64,000 nucleotides of DNA, from contig NC_034422.1 in assembly GCF_002078875.1 (NCBI RefSeq), positions 2,290,923 through 2,354,922 on the forward strand. Direction: 5' to 3'. The translations under genes and the position numbers were made by a program. The notes beneath the pieces were generated by a model. It did not search any database and had not been told where the DNA came from. It was given only the letters and a program-made list of their open reading frames with translations. Source of the DNA: Numida meleagris (Eukaryota > Chordata > Aves > Galliformes > Numididae). Positions 46,241 to 58,300 of the stretch are shown here, in pieces (position 1 is the first letter of the stretch; every line of letters begins with the position of its first letter).

Positions 46241-48714
46241 CTCATTACTCTTCGCCCACACCTCCCCTTGCCCTGCATCCCCGCACGTGGAGCTCCCGGT
46301 GCACCTCCTCCAGCGCTTCCATCTGCTGGGCAGGCTTTGCCTTGGGCTGCTGGAGCAGGATTGTTTGCCGTGCCTTTTAACTATTGGTTTAAAAAAAATA
46401 ACACGTGGATTTTCTTTCCCGTGCTTGAATGAAATGATTCTGCCCAATTAAGAACTTAAATGGAGGTGGTAGCAAGAAAGTAATAGGCGATGTATCTTGG
46501 TAATGCGGCATTTCAGAACGGAGTGGAAGCAATTACGTGCCCTGCTGTTACGAGCCAATGGATCCCTGACACCTGCAGAAGGCTTCTGGGGAGTAACGCC
46601 ACGGTGGGCGTCGTTTCTTGGATGTGTATCCGCTCTTAACATCTCTGGAATGAAATGGATTGTAAACTAAACATTTCAAATGACTCTTCATGGCATCGTT
46701 TTAATGCTGGTTTTATGCCTGTTGAGGAGTGCTGTGAAACAACTTGAATCCGTCAGAGACGTTAACCTCCCTGCTGCTCTTCAGTAGGTCTCCTGAAGGA
46801 GCAGGGCAATGTCTGTGACTGCAAAACCTGTAACTTAGTTCTCGTGTTTCCTTGTACTCTGGCAGTGTGGTTCCACAGCTGCCAGTAGCAGATTTGTGCC
46901 CTGGTCATCTTGTCCTGACCATGCAATTTCATTTCCTGTTCAAGAAGTGCAGCATGTGGCAGGGAATCAATGCCAACTCGGCACTTTCTTGCAGTGTCAG
47001 TTTGGGCAATCCCTGATGTGGGGGGAAAGTGCCGCAGCACAAAGCACAAATAGAGGGAGAAGAGTGCTGGGCCCTCTGGCAGCGCAGCTTTGCTGCATCG
47101 TGGCAGGTGTACGGGGAGTCTGGCACGAGGTGCTTGGAATGCCAAAGCTGGAATGTGCTGCTGGATGCGTGCTTGGCTATGTGGCTGAGGAAGAGGATGC
47201 TTTCTTCTTGTGCATTGGGTTAAGAATGTCATTTAACCTTTATTTTCCACTTTAGCTGGGATCTGGACAAATAGTGGTGCATAATTTGGGGAAGTCCTGT
47301 CCTAGGTTACATCCGGACTCTGTGAGTGGGGGGAACTCAGATCTTACGTGGGCTGAGCTGTGCTTGGAAGCTGCCCCTCTCCTTCCCTGTCCTTGAGGGA
47401 GCCTTGGGTGACCACGCTTCTCATTCAGACCCCTCAAGAAAACACGTAATCGTGCTTAACCAGTGTCAAGCCTTTCTTACAGAAGTCAAAGCCACAGAAT
47501 ATGAAGTAAGGGTAGAGAAGCAGAAATACTGAATACTTGGTGTACATCTATGAGTAAAAAGCTATGGATAGAGTTGTCTAGTTCTCTCACTTCTACCACT
47601 CCTCAGGGCGGATTCTTGTCTTCTCAAGTGAGACAGCACTGTGTGACAGCAGGATACAATAGCAGCAGTCGCTGCTAAGTCTGCAGAGAACGCTGTGCTT
47701 GGACCTTCTCTGGCATTAAGCCATATCCCATTTAGTGTTTCAAAATATTTGTGATATATATGCTGTCTGACCAGCTTCTGGTAAAATATGAATAGAACGG
47801 GATGTTCTTGGGATTATTTATGCTTTGTAGAGAGGACTGGGTGCTTGCAGGGGCAGCTGTGCAGCTTTGGAAGCTTGTGTGAGTAGCACGTGCAAGTCCA
47901 GAAACAGACCCGCTTCTGTGCTGCCCGCAAACTGCAGGGTTTGTGCAGTGCTTGGCAAGAAAATCCTGCTGCAAATGGTTCTTAATTCATGGCTCAAGGC
48001 TGAAGTTCAAACCGCATTGTCAGAGAGCAGACACGGATCACTGGGCACTGTAAGGATGTTCCTCCCGTCCATTGCCTCATTGACTCCCTGCTTCCGTGTG
48101 CCGCCAGCACTGAGCCTGGAGCTGCCGGTCTGCAGCAGCCGGGTCTGGCTGTTAGGTCTGTACAATTGGGTGGAAACACCTGAATGTGCAGAAAGTGGGG
48201 AGAGGGGTAATAGGGACAGATGCCAACAACTGTCCTATTATTAAGTTAAAAGGAGGAATAAATAGTTTACCAGGAAAATAAAAATTTACAATTCAGTGCA
48301 CTGTTTGAACTCGTGTTAGTCACGTGGCGTGCGTTTTGTTAGCACTTCTTGTGAAAATTTGGTGATGGTACTTCTACCATCCAGTTCTGAGAATGGCAGA
48401 ATGGTGGCATCCTGGGTGCAGAGGGTGAAGCTGCCTTACAATGGACGTTAAGTGATGAGAACCTCCATCATAGCACTGGTCAGAAATCCCAGCCAGGAAC
48501 GTCTCCTGGAGCACATCACTCTCCTGCACTCCTCCCTCTGCCATAATATGCAGTATGCAAAGACTTAGAGAAAGGCCTCGTTACAGCAGGGAACCGTGCA
48601 CTTCATCCGTTCCACAATCTGGCTGTATGAGGAGAATGAAGCTGTCTGGGCTCCCAGTTGTCCTTGCAGCAGTCACCGGGCATTTATCTCGCTAATGTTT
48701 TTGCGTGGCCGTTC
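46241..48714. other. Non-coding stretch, no gene recognised
   Basis: GC-richer sequence with overlapping frames on both strands (for example 46762-47232 minus and 46896-47255 plus), which argues against either being coding. No transposon or RNA gene is recognised. Confidence 0.55.
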
Positions 48715-49230
48715 CCATCCAGTTGGTAGGAACTTTTATTTGCATAATGCAACAGATTTTTTTTTAACGAAGCCAAGGACGTGCCCTTGTACTTCAACAA
48801 GAAGGTTATCAAATGATTGACATTAAATGCCAATTTTATCAAAATATTGATTGAAAAAGTTCTTATGCTTCCATTGTTTCGTATAGATATATCTAATCTC
48901 AGCCTTATCCAGGCAGAGCAATATATTGCTTGCCAGACTAGAAAATGATATATTAGCCATCTGGGCAATGGGCCCAACCCTGGGCAAGATTAGTGCTTCA
49001 ATTAGCTGTTGATAGCTTTCCATTAGAATTCTGGTTTCAAAGAGCACTAAACAAGAATGTTGTGCTTTGATTTTCAGATTTAATTACTTCCATCAGGGCT
49101 ATAAATGAACTCATTAGTCTTAGTGGCTCTAAAACCTAGAGACAATAGAATGTTATTGCTATTGTTCTTATGGTTTGTGCAAACATTACTTTCAAAATGC
49201 CATTAGCGATGGCTGTCAGCCTTTGCTCTC
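48715..49230. promoter_or_regulatory. Candidate conserved non-coding element with octamer palindrome and PBX-type site
   Basis: ATTTGCAT (octamer, 48738-48745) overlaps the perfect palindrome TTGCATAATGCAA at 48740-48752. Then follow 'aaatgattgacattaaatg' near 48810, which contains the PBX/MEIS-like TGATTGACA, and several ATTA/TAAT cores ('cttcaattagctg', 'gatttaattacttcc', 'catcagggctataaatg'). The block is AT-rich and carries no credible frame. Among the blocks here it has the richest set of recognisable developmental motifs. Function is still inference. Confidence 0.4.
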
Positions 49231-49799
49231 CTCCTAATGCAGCTGGCTGCTGACCCTGCACTGCAGCTCTGGGCTGAATGTGAGCGTGGCCGTGCCGTGC
49301 AGCGGGGACGTGGTGCCTGCTGGAGCACAGCAGCTGCTGCTGAGGAGGTCACTGCGCGCCGGGAAAGGGGCTGAGGATAGGATTCAACTTACGCCTTGCG
49401 AGTGCGCGGCTTCTGTTCAGTGTGTGTGTGCTCTCTTTTTCTTTTTCCTCTCTCTTTCCTCTGTTCGTTTGTTTGTTTTGATGCTTGCCAGAGCTTCTGA
49501 GGATTCTTGAGGCTTTGTGGTTTTTTCAGCCCGCTGCGTTATTGTTTCGTGGCACTTCTTCACCTAATTTTGCAGAAGAATGTTCCATTATTTTATTTTT
49601 TAATCTTTGCCTTTTCCCCTTGACCCCAGTGGGTGGTTCAGTGTTCCACAAGCAGTAAATTCTCCTTTGAATGTGATCCTTGCCCCAGTCCTCCTAAAAC
49701 AGAAGGAAATAGAGAGATGCTGACAGTCATTGCACACCCGCAGGACTGGGACCCCCAGCAAAGAAACCTTTAGAACTGCCTCTGAGGTCACTGATGTGA
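49231..49799. other. Non-coding spacer with pyrimidine tract
   Basis: A short TG run at 49420-49430 passes into a CT-rich tract (49431-49462) and GTTT units (49466-49480). No gene is visible. Confidence 0.55.
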
Positions 49800-49853
49800 G
49801 CAGGACCAGAGGGTGCAAAGCTCCTTCCAAACTAAATAGTGTAATAATTCTGG
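49800..49853 (+). mobile_element. Possible decayed CR1/L2-type 3' end
   Basis: The order 'aaagctccttccaaac', 'taaatagtgta', 'ataattctggg' resembles the 3' end shared by CR1 and L2 elements ('aggtcccttccaacc', 'taaat', 'attctatga'). The match is short and the octamer repeats are not intact, so this is a weak call. Confidence 0.3.
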
Positions 49854-51065
49854 GAAAGATGAACAAGCCCCATAGCAGGGAAGGGGTGAGGCAGCGCTGC
49901 TCGTGCAGAATTACCAGTCAGCCTCGTCCAGGGGATGCTATTTCTGGAAATGATAAAAACTTGCCATTAGATGAGCTATGTATCATGCTGTTTGCTAAGA
50001 TCTTAAGCCTTGCAGAGCTTTCCTTCATCCAAGGTGTATTTTCCTTGGCAAAAATATGTTTATCAGGTTTTTTTTTCTTCTGCTGAGGATGGATGTCGTG
50101 GGTAAGTAAAGGATGTGATGCTCTGCACTGCTGACATTCATCAAATTAAAGCTGTAATCAGTACAGTATGTCTTGACCATAATATTAATATGGCTAAAAC
50201 ATTAAATGCTGTCATGTTCAAAGCCTAACACCTGTTTTGTATCAGCATCTGGATAGTTATTTCATTTTTCATTCTAACAGAATATTCTTTGATGAAATCC
50301 ATAACTGAGTTGTAATTTTCAGCTCCTAACCCTTCATAAATCCCAGAATACGATTCAAAAAGCCTACTTGTAGATCTTAGATAAGTTTCTCCTAAATTTT
50401 GCCAGACTGTTGTGATAATGTTGGGAGCATAGGGAAGTGAATACAAAGGGTGAATCCCTTGGTATCAGTCAGATCAGGATTTTATCTGTGACTTTGGCAA
50501 GCAAGTCCTCTGCTGCTCAGAGCAAGGTGACTCCATCCTTTCTTTGTAGGTATGCTGGTCACACACCTCTGTCCCCTTCACTCCATCCTTTTTTCACTCT
50601 GCCCTTTTGCTGGGAGTCTTCAGCATGAATTCCAGCTTTCGTAGTGCTTAAAGGTGAAATGAATGGAAGTGGAAAGCCTGTGGAGCAAATGGGGGTGGTT
50701 GCTGCCTCAGTCTGTGTGTGCTGGCAGGGGGTGTGAGCCAGCCCAGCCAGAAGGGAAGAGAACATCCCTGCCCATTCTGATACAGCACAAAGCCTGCAGT
50801 GGAGTCACTGGGGGTTTCGATGTATTCCTGGGTGATTTTTTTTTCTCTCTGAGCACTTTCTGTGCCTGTCTCAGTAGTTCTCGAGCCGTTCTCAAGTGTT
50901 TAAAAATAGCACGACGTCTCTCACTCCTTCCCTCTCTCCCTCTCTTCTTGCATTTCCCATCTGCAGGGGAATGGTCTGATGGATGTGTTTGTTTTCCCAG
51001 TTCTGTTATGCTGAGGAGATGGGAAGAACGGAGTGGGGAGCCTTCCTCCATGGTCACTGTTTTGT
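49854..51065. other. Non-coding spacer
   Basis: The 50.1-50.4 kb part is AT-rich with no distinctive motif. Pyrimidine-rich runs lie near 50840 and 50915-50945. Frames at 50663-51103 (plus) and 50707-51072 (minus) overlap antiparallel and are taken as chance. Confidence 0.5.
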
Positions 51066-51815
51066 CTAGCAAGCTTTCTGTTCTCCAGGGTCAGCTCCTG
51101 TAAAAGCTAAACTACTTCTATTTTTAACTATACAAACTATAGAAAGTTGGGCAGATTGTATACAGCTGTCAGAGATTCTGCCAGTAGACAAAAGCAAGAT
51201 CACTCTGTTAGCTTCTGTCAAATATTTCTGACGTGGTCCTGTTCTGCTTCTCCTCTCGTGGTGTGTGGAGCCCAGCTGTGCTCCTGCAGGCAGATCTGTG
51301 AGGCTCCCATCCCCATGTGCCATGGGTGAAGTGTGCAATGCAGAGTGGAGATCTGCTGCATGTGAGGCCAGCAGGGACTTGGCGTTCTCATCAGCCCAGA
51401 CCTGACGTTTTCTTGCAGCTGGTTGGTGCTCACGGTGGTTCACATCTGGTGTATGCCAGGCAGAGGGGAGATGCTGTGCTACAAAGACACGATGTGATCC
51501 TACCGAAGGTGGGTGAGGACCATGAAGACCAAGCAAACAGCTAAGTGCTGAGGCTGCCTTAACTTTAACTGTGGCAATGGGAGAGACTTCCCTCCCATCA
51601 CACTGCACGGCCTGACCGCTTATCGTGGCCTTGAAAGATGATGCAGGTTTAGCTGAGTGAATGAATGAAGTGAGCTCTTCTGTAAAACTCATCAGATGCT
51701 CACTTGTAGAGTAACCAGCCCTAGGTTTGTGCGGTATTATCTTAAGAATTCTAAAATAAATTAGAAAGCACCCAAAGTCTGATGGGTTGTCACGTTTGAT
51801 ATACAGATTGTCCAA
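51066..51815 (-). CDS. Longest open frame in the window, unrecognised and doubtful
   Basis: The minus-strand frame spans 249 codons, but its first codon is TTG. The first ATG is at 51690-51692, giving about 208 residues. The product has no domain, signal peptide or membrane segment I can identify. Its composition (many His, Ser, Ala, Pro) resembles translated GC-mixed non-coding DNA. An uninterrupted frame this long is uncommon by chance in a window of this size, so a decayed retrocopy or an unrecognised exon is possible. I give it low weight. Confidence 0.1.
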   Translation of the reverse strand: MDNLYIKRDNPSDFGCFLIYFRILKIIPHKPRAGYSTSEHLMSFTEELTSFIHSAKPASSFKATISGQAVQCDGREVSPIATVKVKAASALSCLLGLHGPHPPSVGSHRVFVAQHLPSAWHTPDVNHREHQPAARKRQVWADENAKSLLASHAADLHSALHTSPMAHGDGSLTDLPAGAQLGSTHHERRSRTGPRQKYLTEANRVILLLSTGRISDSCIQSAQLSIVCIVKNRSSLAFTGADPGEQKAC

Positions 51816-52341
51816 ACACTGCTTTCATTCAGTGTGTCACAAATCAGGCGGGACTGAGAAATAAATGACAGATGTTGGAAATAGGGGACTTTCTGCAGCA
51901 GTCTGTTGCCTGCAACCACTCTGCTGCTGCTCCCGAGCAGCATGCAGCCCGAGAGCATGGCAGTCCCCCAGCTGGGGACCCCTGCCTGGTGCTGCAGCTC
52001 TGGGACAGCGGTGAAATCACTCGAGCTCCTGTTTCGTAATGACAATACAGCAGTGGTTTATTTGAAGGCTGAGCCAGCTTTGTATCAAAGCCAAATATGT
52101 CTGGCTTGGCACCATGAGCTAGAGCTGGAGCCAAGCAGCTGGAGCAGACTGTGCGTGTATTTAAAAGAACAAAACCAGAGAGACTCTTAAGTTATCTTCT
52201 GTTTGAGGTCAATCAGAGTGCCAGAAGGCAGTGCCAGATTTTGCATCAGGCTTTCTCTGGCGTTATACCTGTGCAAGAGCCAAGCCCTGGGCTAAGGCTC
52301 AATTGTCCTCTGCTTTCTCACCTCTCCTGGCTTTCTCCTTG
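51816..52341. other. Non-coding spacer
   Basis: No gene or repeat recognised. Confidence 0.5.
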
Positions 52342-52372
52342 CAGTTTAACTGCAGGGGTTAAACCCCTGTAG
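52342..52372. repeat. Two abutting palindromes after an acceptor-like tract
   Basis: CAGTTTAACTG (52342-52352) is a perfect odd palindrome. It abuts CAGGGGTTAAACCCCTG (52353-52369), also perfect apart from its centre base. The second extends to 11-bp arms (52350-52360 and 52362-52372) with a single mismatch. Just upstream, 'ctttctccttgcag' is a strong splice-acceptor-like string. The palindromes are directly visible. Any role in replication, RNA folding or protein binding is unknown. Confidence 0.7.
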
Positions 52373-54800
52373 AGCAGTAGCATCTTGCCCCCTCTGTCAC
52401 CTCTTTTCTCTTTGGGTCCAGGTCAGGCTCTTTGAGTGCACACCTTTGCAAGGGAAGCTCCCTAGGATTTTTTGCACAGACTTGTCCTAAAGCTGTGCCT
52501 ATCTGAAAGCTGCGGCGGTCACTTCTGTTGTGCAGAGGTGCAGCAAGGAGTCTTTGGCCTCAAGTTTCAGTCATATTCTGGTGAGACAAGGGTCTTCTGC
52601 TGGCTCCACTGAATATTGGCTTATAGGATAATGACCAATTATTAAGGCTGTGGCTGCACTATGTGACTGTGGTTGAACTCATGGCAGTCAGTTGCTGGCT
52701 GTCTTCTGCATCCAGCATGTGGAGAAGTGTCCTGTTCTGGCAATTGGACACTTCAAGAGCAGAGAGGGCTCTGATGTGAATGCTCCCAGGTGGGACAGTT
52801 TGCAGATGTCTGCTCAAGCACTTAAATTTGAGTGCCCCTGGAAAGGTTAGGTTTCATTCAGTGTGTGTTTCATCACTAACTAAACTCCTTTTCCTGGAAT
52901 TAGAATGTGTTGAGATGGTGGATAAAAGGAATCCATTTTCTCTTGAATCCCAGAAATACTTCAGGTGTCTTTGACTGAACCATGGATGGACAATGAGAAG
53001 GAATTGTGTTGGTTCACAAGGTATTACAAACTCCAGGCACACTTTTTCTTGTCTAATTAACAACTTTGCCCATGATATTAAATTCTCGTGTGCTTATAGC
53101 ATGCCACAAATAAGAAATCTGGAAACTCATTTTCAAAGCACTTTCCATTATGCAAGTAGCAGGAGATGTACCGTAGCTTCTCAGGAAATTGGTTGGTAAA
53201 TTGTTTTCTCTCTCATCTTTACTGCTGTAAGAAAAACATGTTGGCTCTAGGTCCCCATTTTTGGGGAGCTTTGTTTTCTTATCTCTGCTCCTGCCTATGA
53301 GCTTGAGTCAAGGATGCAACCCAGACAAACATTTTGACTTGCAAATAGCAGCATGAATACAGAGTAAAACTTGTTTGCTGGAGTAAATTTTTAGATATTC
53401 TGGTGGCGAGGTGAGTTGCCCCATCCAGTGGTCATTCATACTATCTCAATTCAGTGCATGTGATTGATAGAACCACTCTTCATTTTGTGCAAAATGTCTT
53501 GAGGAAATGGTCAGCTGACAGCTCATTTCTTGAATTCAGAAGGGAATTTCGCTGCAACCCAGCTAAAGGTAATTACCTCTAACCTGTTCTGAACTCTCTG
53601 AACTGCCTGTGAGATTCAGCCCTTCGAATGAGGAATCCGAGACCTTTGCATAAAATATTTGTTCAAAGTTCCTTATAAAAATGAGGGAGTGTGATTGAAC
53701 TGGAGTGAAGGTGTGCTGGGTTCGGTGGCACTGCGTTTATTTAGCATCAGCTGAAGTCTTCATTCTGTGCTGCTGGTGCCCACCTCCAGCACAGACAGGC
53801 ACTGGGTGGTGGTAGGGACCAACCTAGAGTTCTTGGCTGTTTCTACAAAGATGGTATGCAGGCAGAGAGGAGGAACAGTGGTAGCTGAAGGCTTGATTTC
53901 TGCACAAGAGGGAGAGATGAAGTGGCATGACTCCTGCCTCTCGCAGGTTTTCTCCCCTTTCCCAGTAAGGCAGCATGTGGTTGAGGAAGACCTGGGCTGT
54001 GCTCGTTGCACATGGAAGCATCAGCTATGCAGGTCCAGCTGCAAAGAGCCAGACACGTGGGGCAGGCTGACACAAACCCAACCCAGGTTGTTAAGTGAAA
54101 GCAGATGGCTGCTGGGAAAGGAGCAAATTGTTGCCAACAAGGACAGCCCATCTGAGCTGGAGGTAAGGAATATTCTTTAGTGGAGTTGGGATGTGATGGT
54201 CTCCTGTGACTGCCTCATGATAACACATGGAAGCTCACGGGGAGCAGGGAAGCCTTGTGCTTCAGATCCCGTGGGCAGGGCTCCCAGACTGACTCCTTTC
54301 TTGGGCAGAGCTGGACGCCAGCGAAGAGCTGCAGGAGCAAAGCTTTTGTTCCATGAATTACTGCGGGGTCTGTGAGGAGCAGTTGCTACGCAGCGTGAAC
54401 TGCAGGCATTCATCTTCCCAGAAACGCATTGAATAATGCAGAGCAGAGCTGCTGGGCTTCAGCCTGCACTGTGCACGTGTATGCCCTTGTATCCCAGTGA
54501 GGAGGCTCAGGGTTTTTTTTCCATCACACCATTAGATCATCTGCACAGAGATCCATCAGAGGGGCCCGGCGGGTGGCCGAGCCCACTGCTCCCATTGGGT
54601 TTGGAAGCACGCTTCACATCGCTGCCTTGCAAGGCAGATGAAAATGTCACCAGCTGTGCCTGTGGTACTTAGCAGGAGAAACACCCTTCCAAGGTTCCTG
54701 ATTCTGTCAGCCATGGGGTTTTAATGTTCAGACAGATAAGCATGGGAAAATACGGGAAGAAGATGTGTGTGGGGTGGTTGTGCCTATTATCTATGCATAG
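52373..54800. other. Non-coding stretch, no gene recognised
   Basis: No gene, transposon or RNA recognised. The 137-codon frame at 53767-54180 (plus) overlaps minus-strand frames of 83, 65 and 102 codons and is not supported as coding. Confidence 0.55.
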
Positions 54801-55440
54801 GCAGTGTTGTATGTATTATCTGTGTTTGTTTAGCAGAAGTAAGATGGGCATTAATATTCTGTTTCAGTCTTAATTAGTGGCTGATAAAAGCACAGGTGAT
54901 AGTTAACAGTCTTGACAGAGTAATTTATCTAAAATTTCCTAATAATATGGTTACTGCAGTCTCGGAAGGGCTGCTTTAATGACTTTCACACACTCAAGAC
55001 TTGATACCAACAATATCCAATATGCTGGTTGCTTAGGAGACAAAATTAAACAAAGCCTAACACATTTATTTCTTCCCTTCTTTACTGCACAGAGGATTAT
55101 CCCACCGCCATATTTTTCTCTATTAAATGTCTAAGCTTCAGGTGTTTATAAGAATGAAAAAAAGTCCCTAACAATCCAGATCCCCTATTAAATCAGCAGA
55201 TGGTTCCTAGAGCCAAATTAGGGACCTGTGATAGAACAATAAAAGCTCTGCTTTCAACGGTGCACATGTTCGGAGTTGGCAGTGTTAAATGAGACCTCCG
55301 TGCAATGTGCTCTGAGAAATAGCCTCACTGGCTTTGACCTCTTCCTTTGTATAATTCAACACCGTGTCATCAATCGCAATTGCACAGACGTCTTTGCAAT
55401 TTAGCAGACCTTGTATGGACTGACTTTCCCAATATTTATT
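54801..55440. promoter_or_regulatory. AT-rich candidate conserved non-coding element
   Basis: AT-rich sequence with 'ggcattaatattctg' near 54850, 'gtcttaattagtgg' near 54870, 'gtaatttatc' near 54920, 'ctaataatatgg' near 54940 and GATA-type words. There are no repeats and only a 73-codon minus frame at 55285-55506 with no domain. Inferred enhancer-like DNA. Confidence 0.35.
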
Positions 55441-58300
55441 TAAGATGAACTGTATAAACGTGTTATTACTAGCCTGCCAGAGTAAGGGAGATAAGAGTGT
55501 TTGCACTGGGCTTCACGCAGTGCAGCACCTGGGCAAGGTGCACCGAGCACGTTCCTCGCAAATGTTCCTGTTGTTTCAGGGGCTGCTTCCCATCCTGCTG
55601 AACGCAAAAGTCCAACTCACCCTGGCTTAGGGCAGGGCACGTTTGGCCTGGGTTATGCGAGGCTCTGAGCTTAGTCTTCGCGAGTTATTAAAGTGAGATT
55701 GTTTTTAAAAAGTCTCTGAATTCACCTGAGAAATGCAGCCAGCAGAATAGGGCTGCAGTGGGATCTGACCGATCCCAGCTGTACGTCTGTACAACCCCAC
55801 GGACTGCACCAAGCCTTAGTCTTGCTTTTCTCTGGCTGATACGATACCGTGATGTGGTCCCTTTGCAGCATCAGCACAGCGGTCTGAACTCCCTCTGGAA
55901 AACGCTCTGTAATGGAGAAATACTGTCCCTGAACAGTTGGTCCTCAGCCAAAAGGCTGCCCAGTGTGGGTTCCCCCTTCTTGGGAAATAACTGCAGTAAG
56001 GAAAGTGGGTGTCTGCTGGGGAGTCAGTAATGCTGCCAACAGGAGCTTCCTGCTCCAGGGCAGGGAAAGCACCCGGTGTCTGCAGCCTGGGTGCCTTGAA
56101 CAAAGGAGTGATCGCCACTGCTTTATCAGTACTTGTTATTTGTTGAGACTGATGGAGGAGTCTTGGAGTTTCCAATCCTCAGCTGCCTGTAGAGAATGAC
56201 AGACTACCTCCACCTTGTTTCTTACAGGTGATTGTAGCAAAATGTCTCTTTCTTTCCTCCTGCACGGAAAGCCTGGGGTAGGGAGGAGTAAGGAAAAAGC
56301 CCTGGAGCTGATGGTAGCTGATGTTTGGGCACTATTTCATGTTTCATTGAGTTTTTCTTTTCATTCCTTGCTCTCTCTCCCTCCCTACAGTATCTCTGCA
56401 TTGATTTTTCACTCTGCCTGTTTATAAATGTTTATAAAGCATTTAGGGAGCCTAGGGAAGACAAGATCTCTAAGTACTTAGTGCAGGAAGAACTTTAACA
56501 CTGGGCTGCTAAATTGTCACTGACACAGAGCAGTATTTCACACAGGGCCAAGTCCTGCTCCTGCAATATGATGCTGCTTGGCTGGGAGGGTTAAGGCTGG
56601 AAAACTCCTCCTGCCCCGCGTCAGGATGCTTATCACAAGGCACTGATCTCTAGATGCCAGTTTCTTTGCACTCTGCTTTGTGTTTTTTTTTTTTTTTCTC
56701 TTTTCCCCTTTTCTATCCTTTTCTTAAATGTATCAAATGGAGCACCTTTGAGAGCACAGAGGCTTGACCGGTCCTCTCTTCCCCACCCCTTTTCACACAG
56801 CTTCATCCAATCCTTCCCACACAGCCCAGCAGCCAGTTAGTAGGTGCTGCTGCTCCGGCACCCTGGCCCTTTCTGGTTGGGGACTTCAGTGGGGAAGAGG
56901 TAAGGAGGACAGCTGGAAGCCCACGGTGCAGCTGAGCAGGGTAAAGATGTGCAGGTTGGCACCCTGGGAGCCCCGGCTCCTCCTGTTGCTCCAAAACATC
57001 TGCAGCGTGGTTCCTTGTGAGGGAAGCACAGAGCTGGGTGAGTTGTGGTGGAAGGGGCGAGGTACCATTGGCATGCTTTGAAGCCAAGCCAGTGTAATGC
57101 TTTAGGGTGGAGATCTTAACGAGGTGGGAAGCTTAACTGAAGTCTGCAACAGTTTCCTTCTGTTGCTGAATGTTGTGTGTTCATTTTTTTCAGATTACAG
57201 ACTGTTTAGTTTTAGCCAAGGGCGACCTGTCTAGCTTCTGCTGCTCCCTCCGAGGGACTGCTGTGAAGCTGAAGTCTGTGTTTTGTTGGAGCCTTGCGTA
57301 CTGAAGGCATGCAGATAATGACAGGAGCAGCAGCTTTTGAGCCACAGTGGGTGGCTGTTCTGAATGTGCCCATCAGCATCCCACGGGGAAGATAGAGGAG
57401 TTAGTGTCTTTGCTGAAGTAGTTTTCCAGGAGAAGCTCTTCTTCTGCTGAAGCTGAAATGTTTCGCAGGAAGGTGTCTATTTCAAAGACGTTTTGGCAGA
57501 AAAGTTTGGAAACGAATGCTTGTTTTGACTCCTTTGTTTTGTTGAAGCTGTTTTTTCAGTGTTTCAGTAAAGTGGTTTCTTGTTTCTAGGCAGAAGCGTT
57601 TTGAAACTTCTGTTCTGCAGGACGACTCGAGGTTTTGAGCTTTGGTTCTAATTTTGGGTAGCAGCAACTGTGACACGTCAGCATTCCCTGTAGGTTTAGG
57701 ACTCCATTTTCCATCCAGATCCAGGTAGAACACAGTCTTTTTTTGTAAGCCCCATTTGTAATTGTTTCTCCTTTCATCTCTGTAGGTCTTTTAGTTTGTG
57801 AAGATGTTTGCTAGCGTCCTGCTTGATTTCTGTAGGGTGAAGAACTCCATCCAAGACTAGGCAGCAGGGACAGGTACCATGTGCCTGAGAGAGTTTATGC
57901 TCTAAACAGATGAGGCCGACTCCTTTCCACACTATTATCTTGGAAAGGAGACATCTGTGTGGGTGGGGACTGGACACAGTGGGCAGGATCTGGGCCCCAT
58001 CTGCCTGGATTTGGGGAGGTCCAGGACAATTTCCTGAGTCTCACGGCTGTTTTCTCATGGCAGCTTCCATATCGTCACTGTGGAGAAGTCCCCCTTGTCC
58101 TGCGTGCCTTAAAATGGTGGAAATAAAGAGTGTTGGTATTCGGGCAGGTGGGATTTGGGAAGCCCTGATAGAAGGAGGCAGGAAGGGGACTGCAGTCCCT
58201 GGGGCTGCTTGCTGTGCTGCGGGTCCCACGGGGCAGGACGCGGTGCCTTAGAGAGCCCAGGTGCTCCTCAGACCGTCACGACTTTCTGCTGAACCAACGA
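55441..58300. other. Non-coding stretch, no gene recognised
   Basis: It contains the T15 and pyrimidine tract at 56683-56724. Frames in the 56.8-57.1 kb and 57.9-58.3 kb parts overlap on both strands and have no domains. No CpG island or identified transposon. Confidence 0.55.
56683..56724 (+). repeat. T15 run within a pyrimidine tract
   Basis: Fifteen thymines followed by T/C-rich sequence broken by a single A. The minus strand is a long purine tract. Confidence 0.8.
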
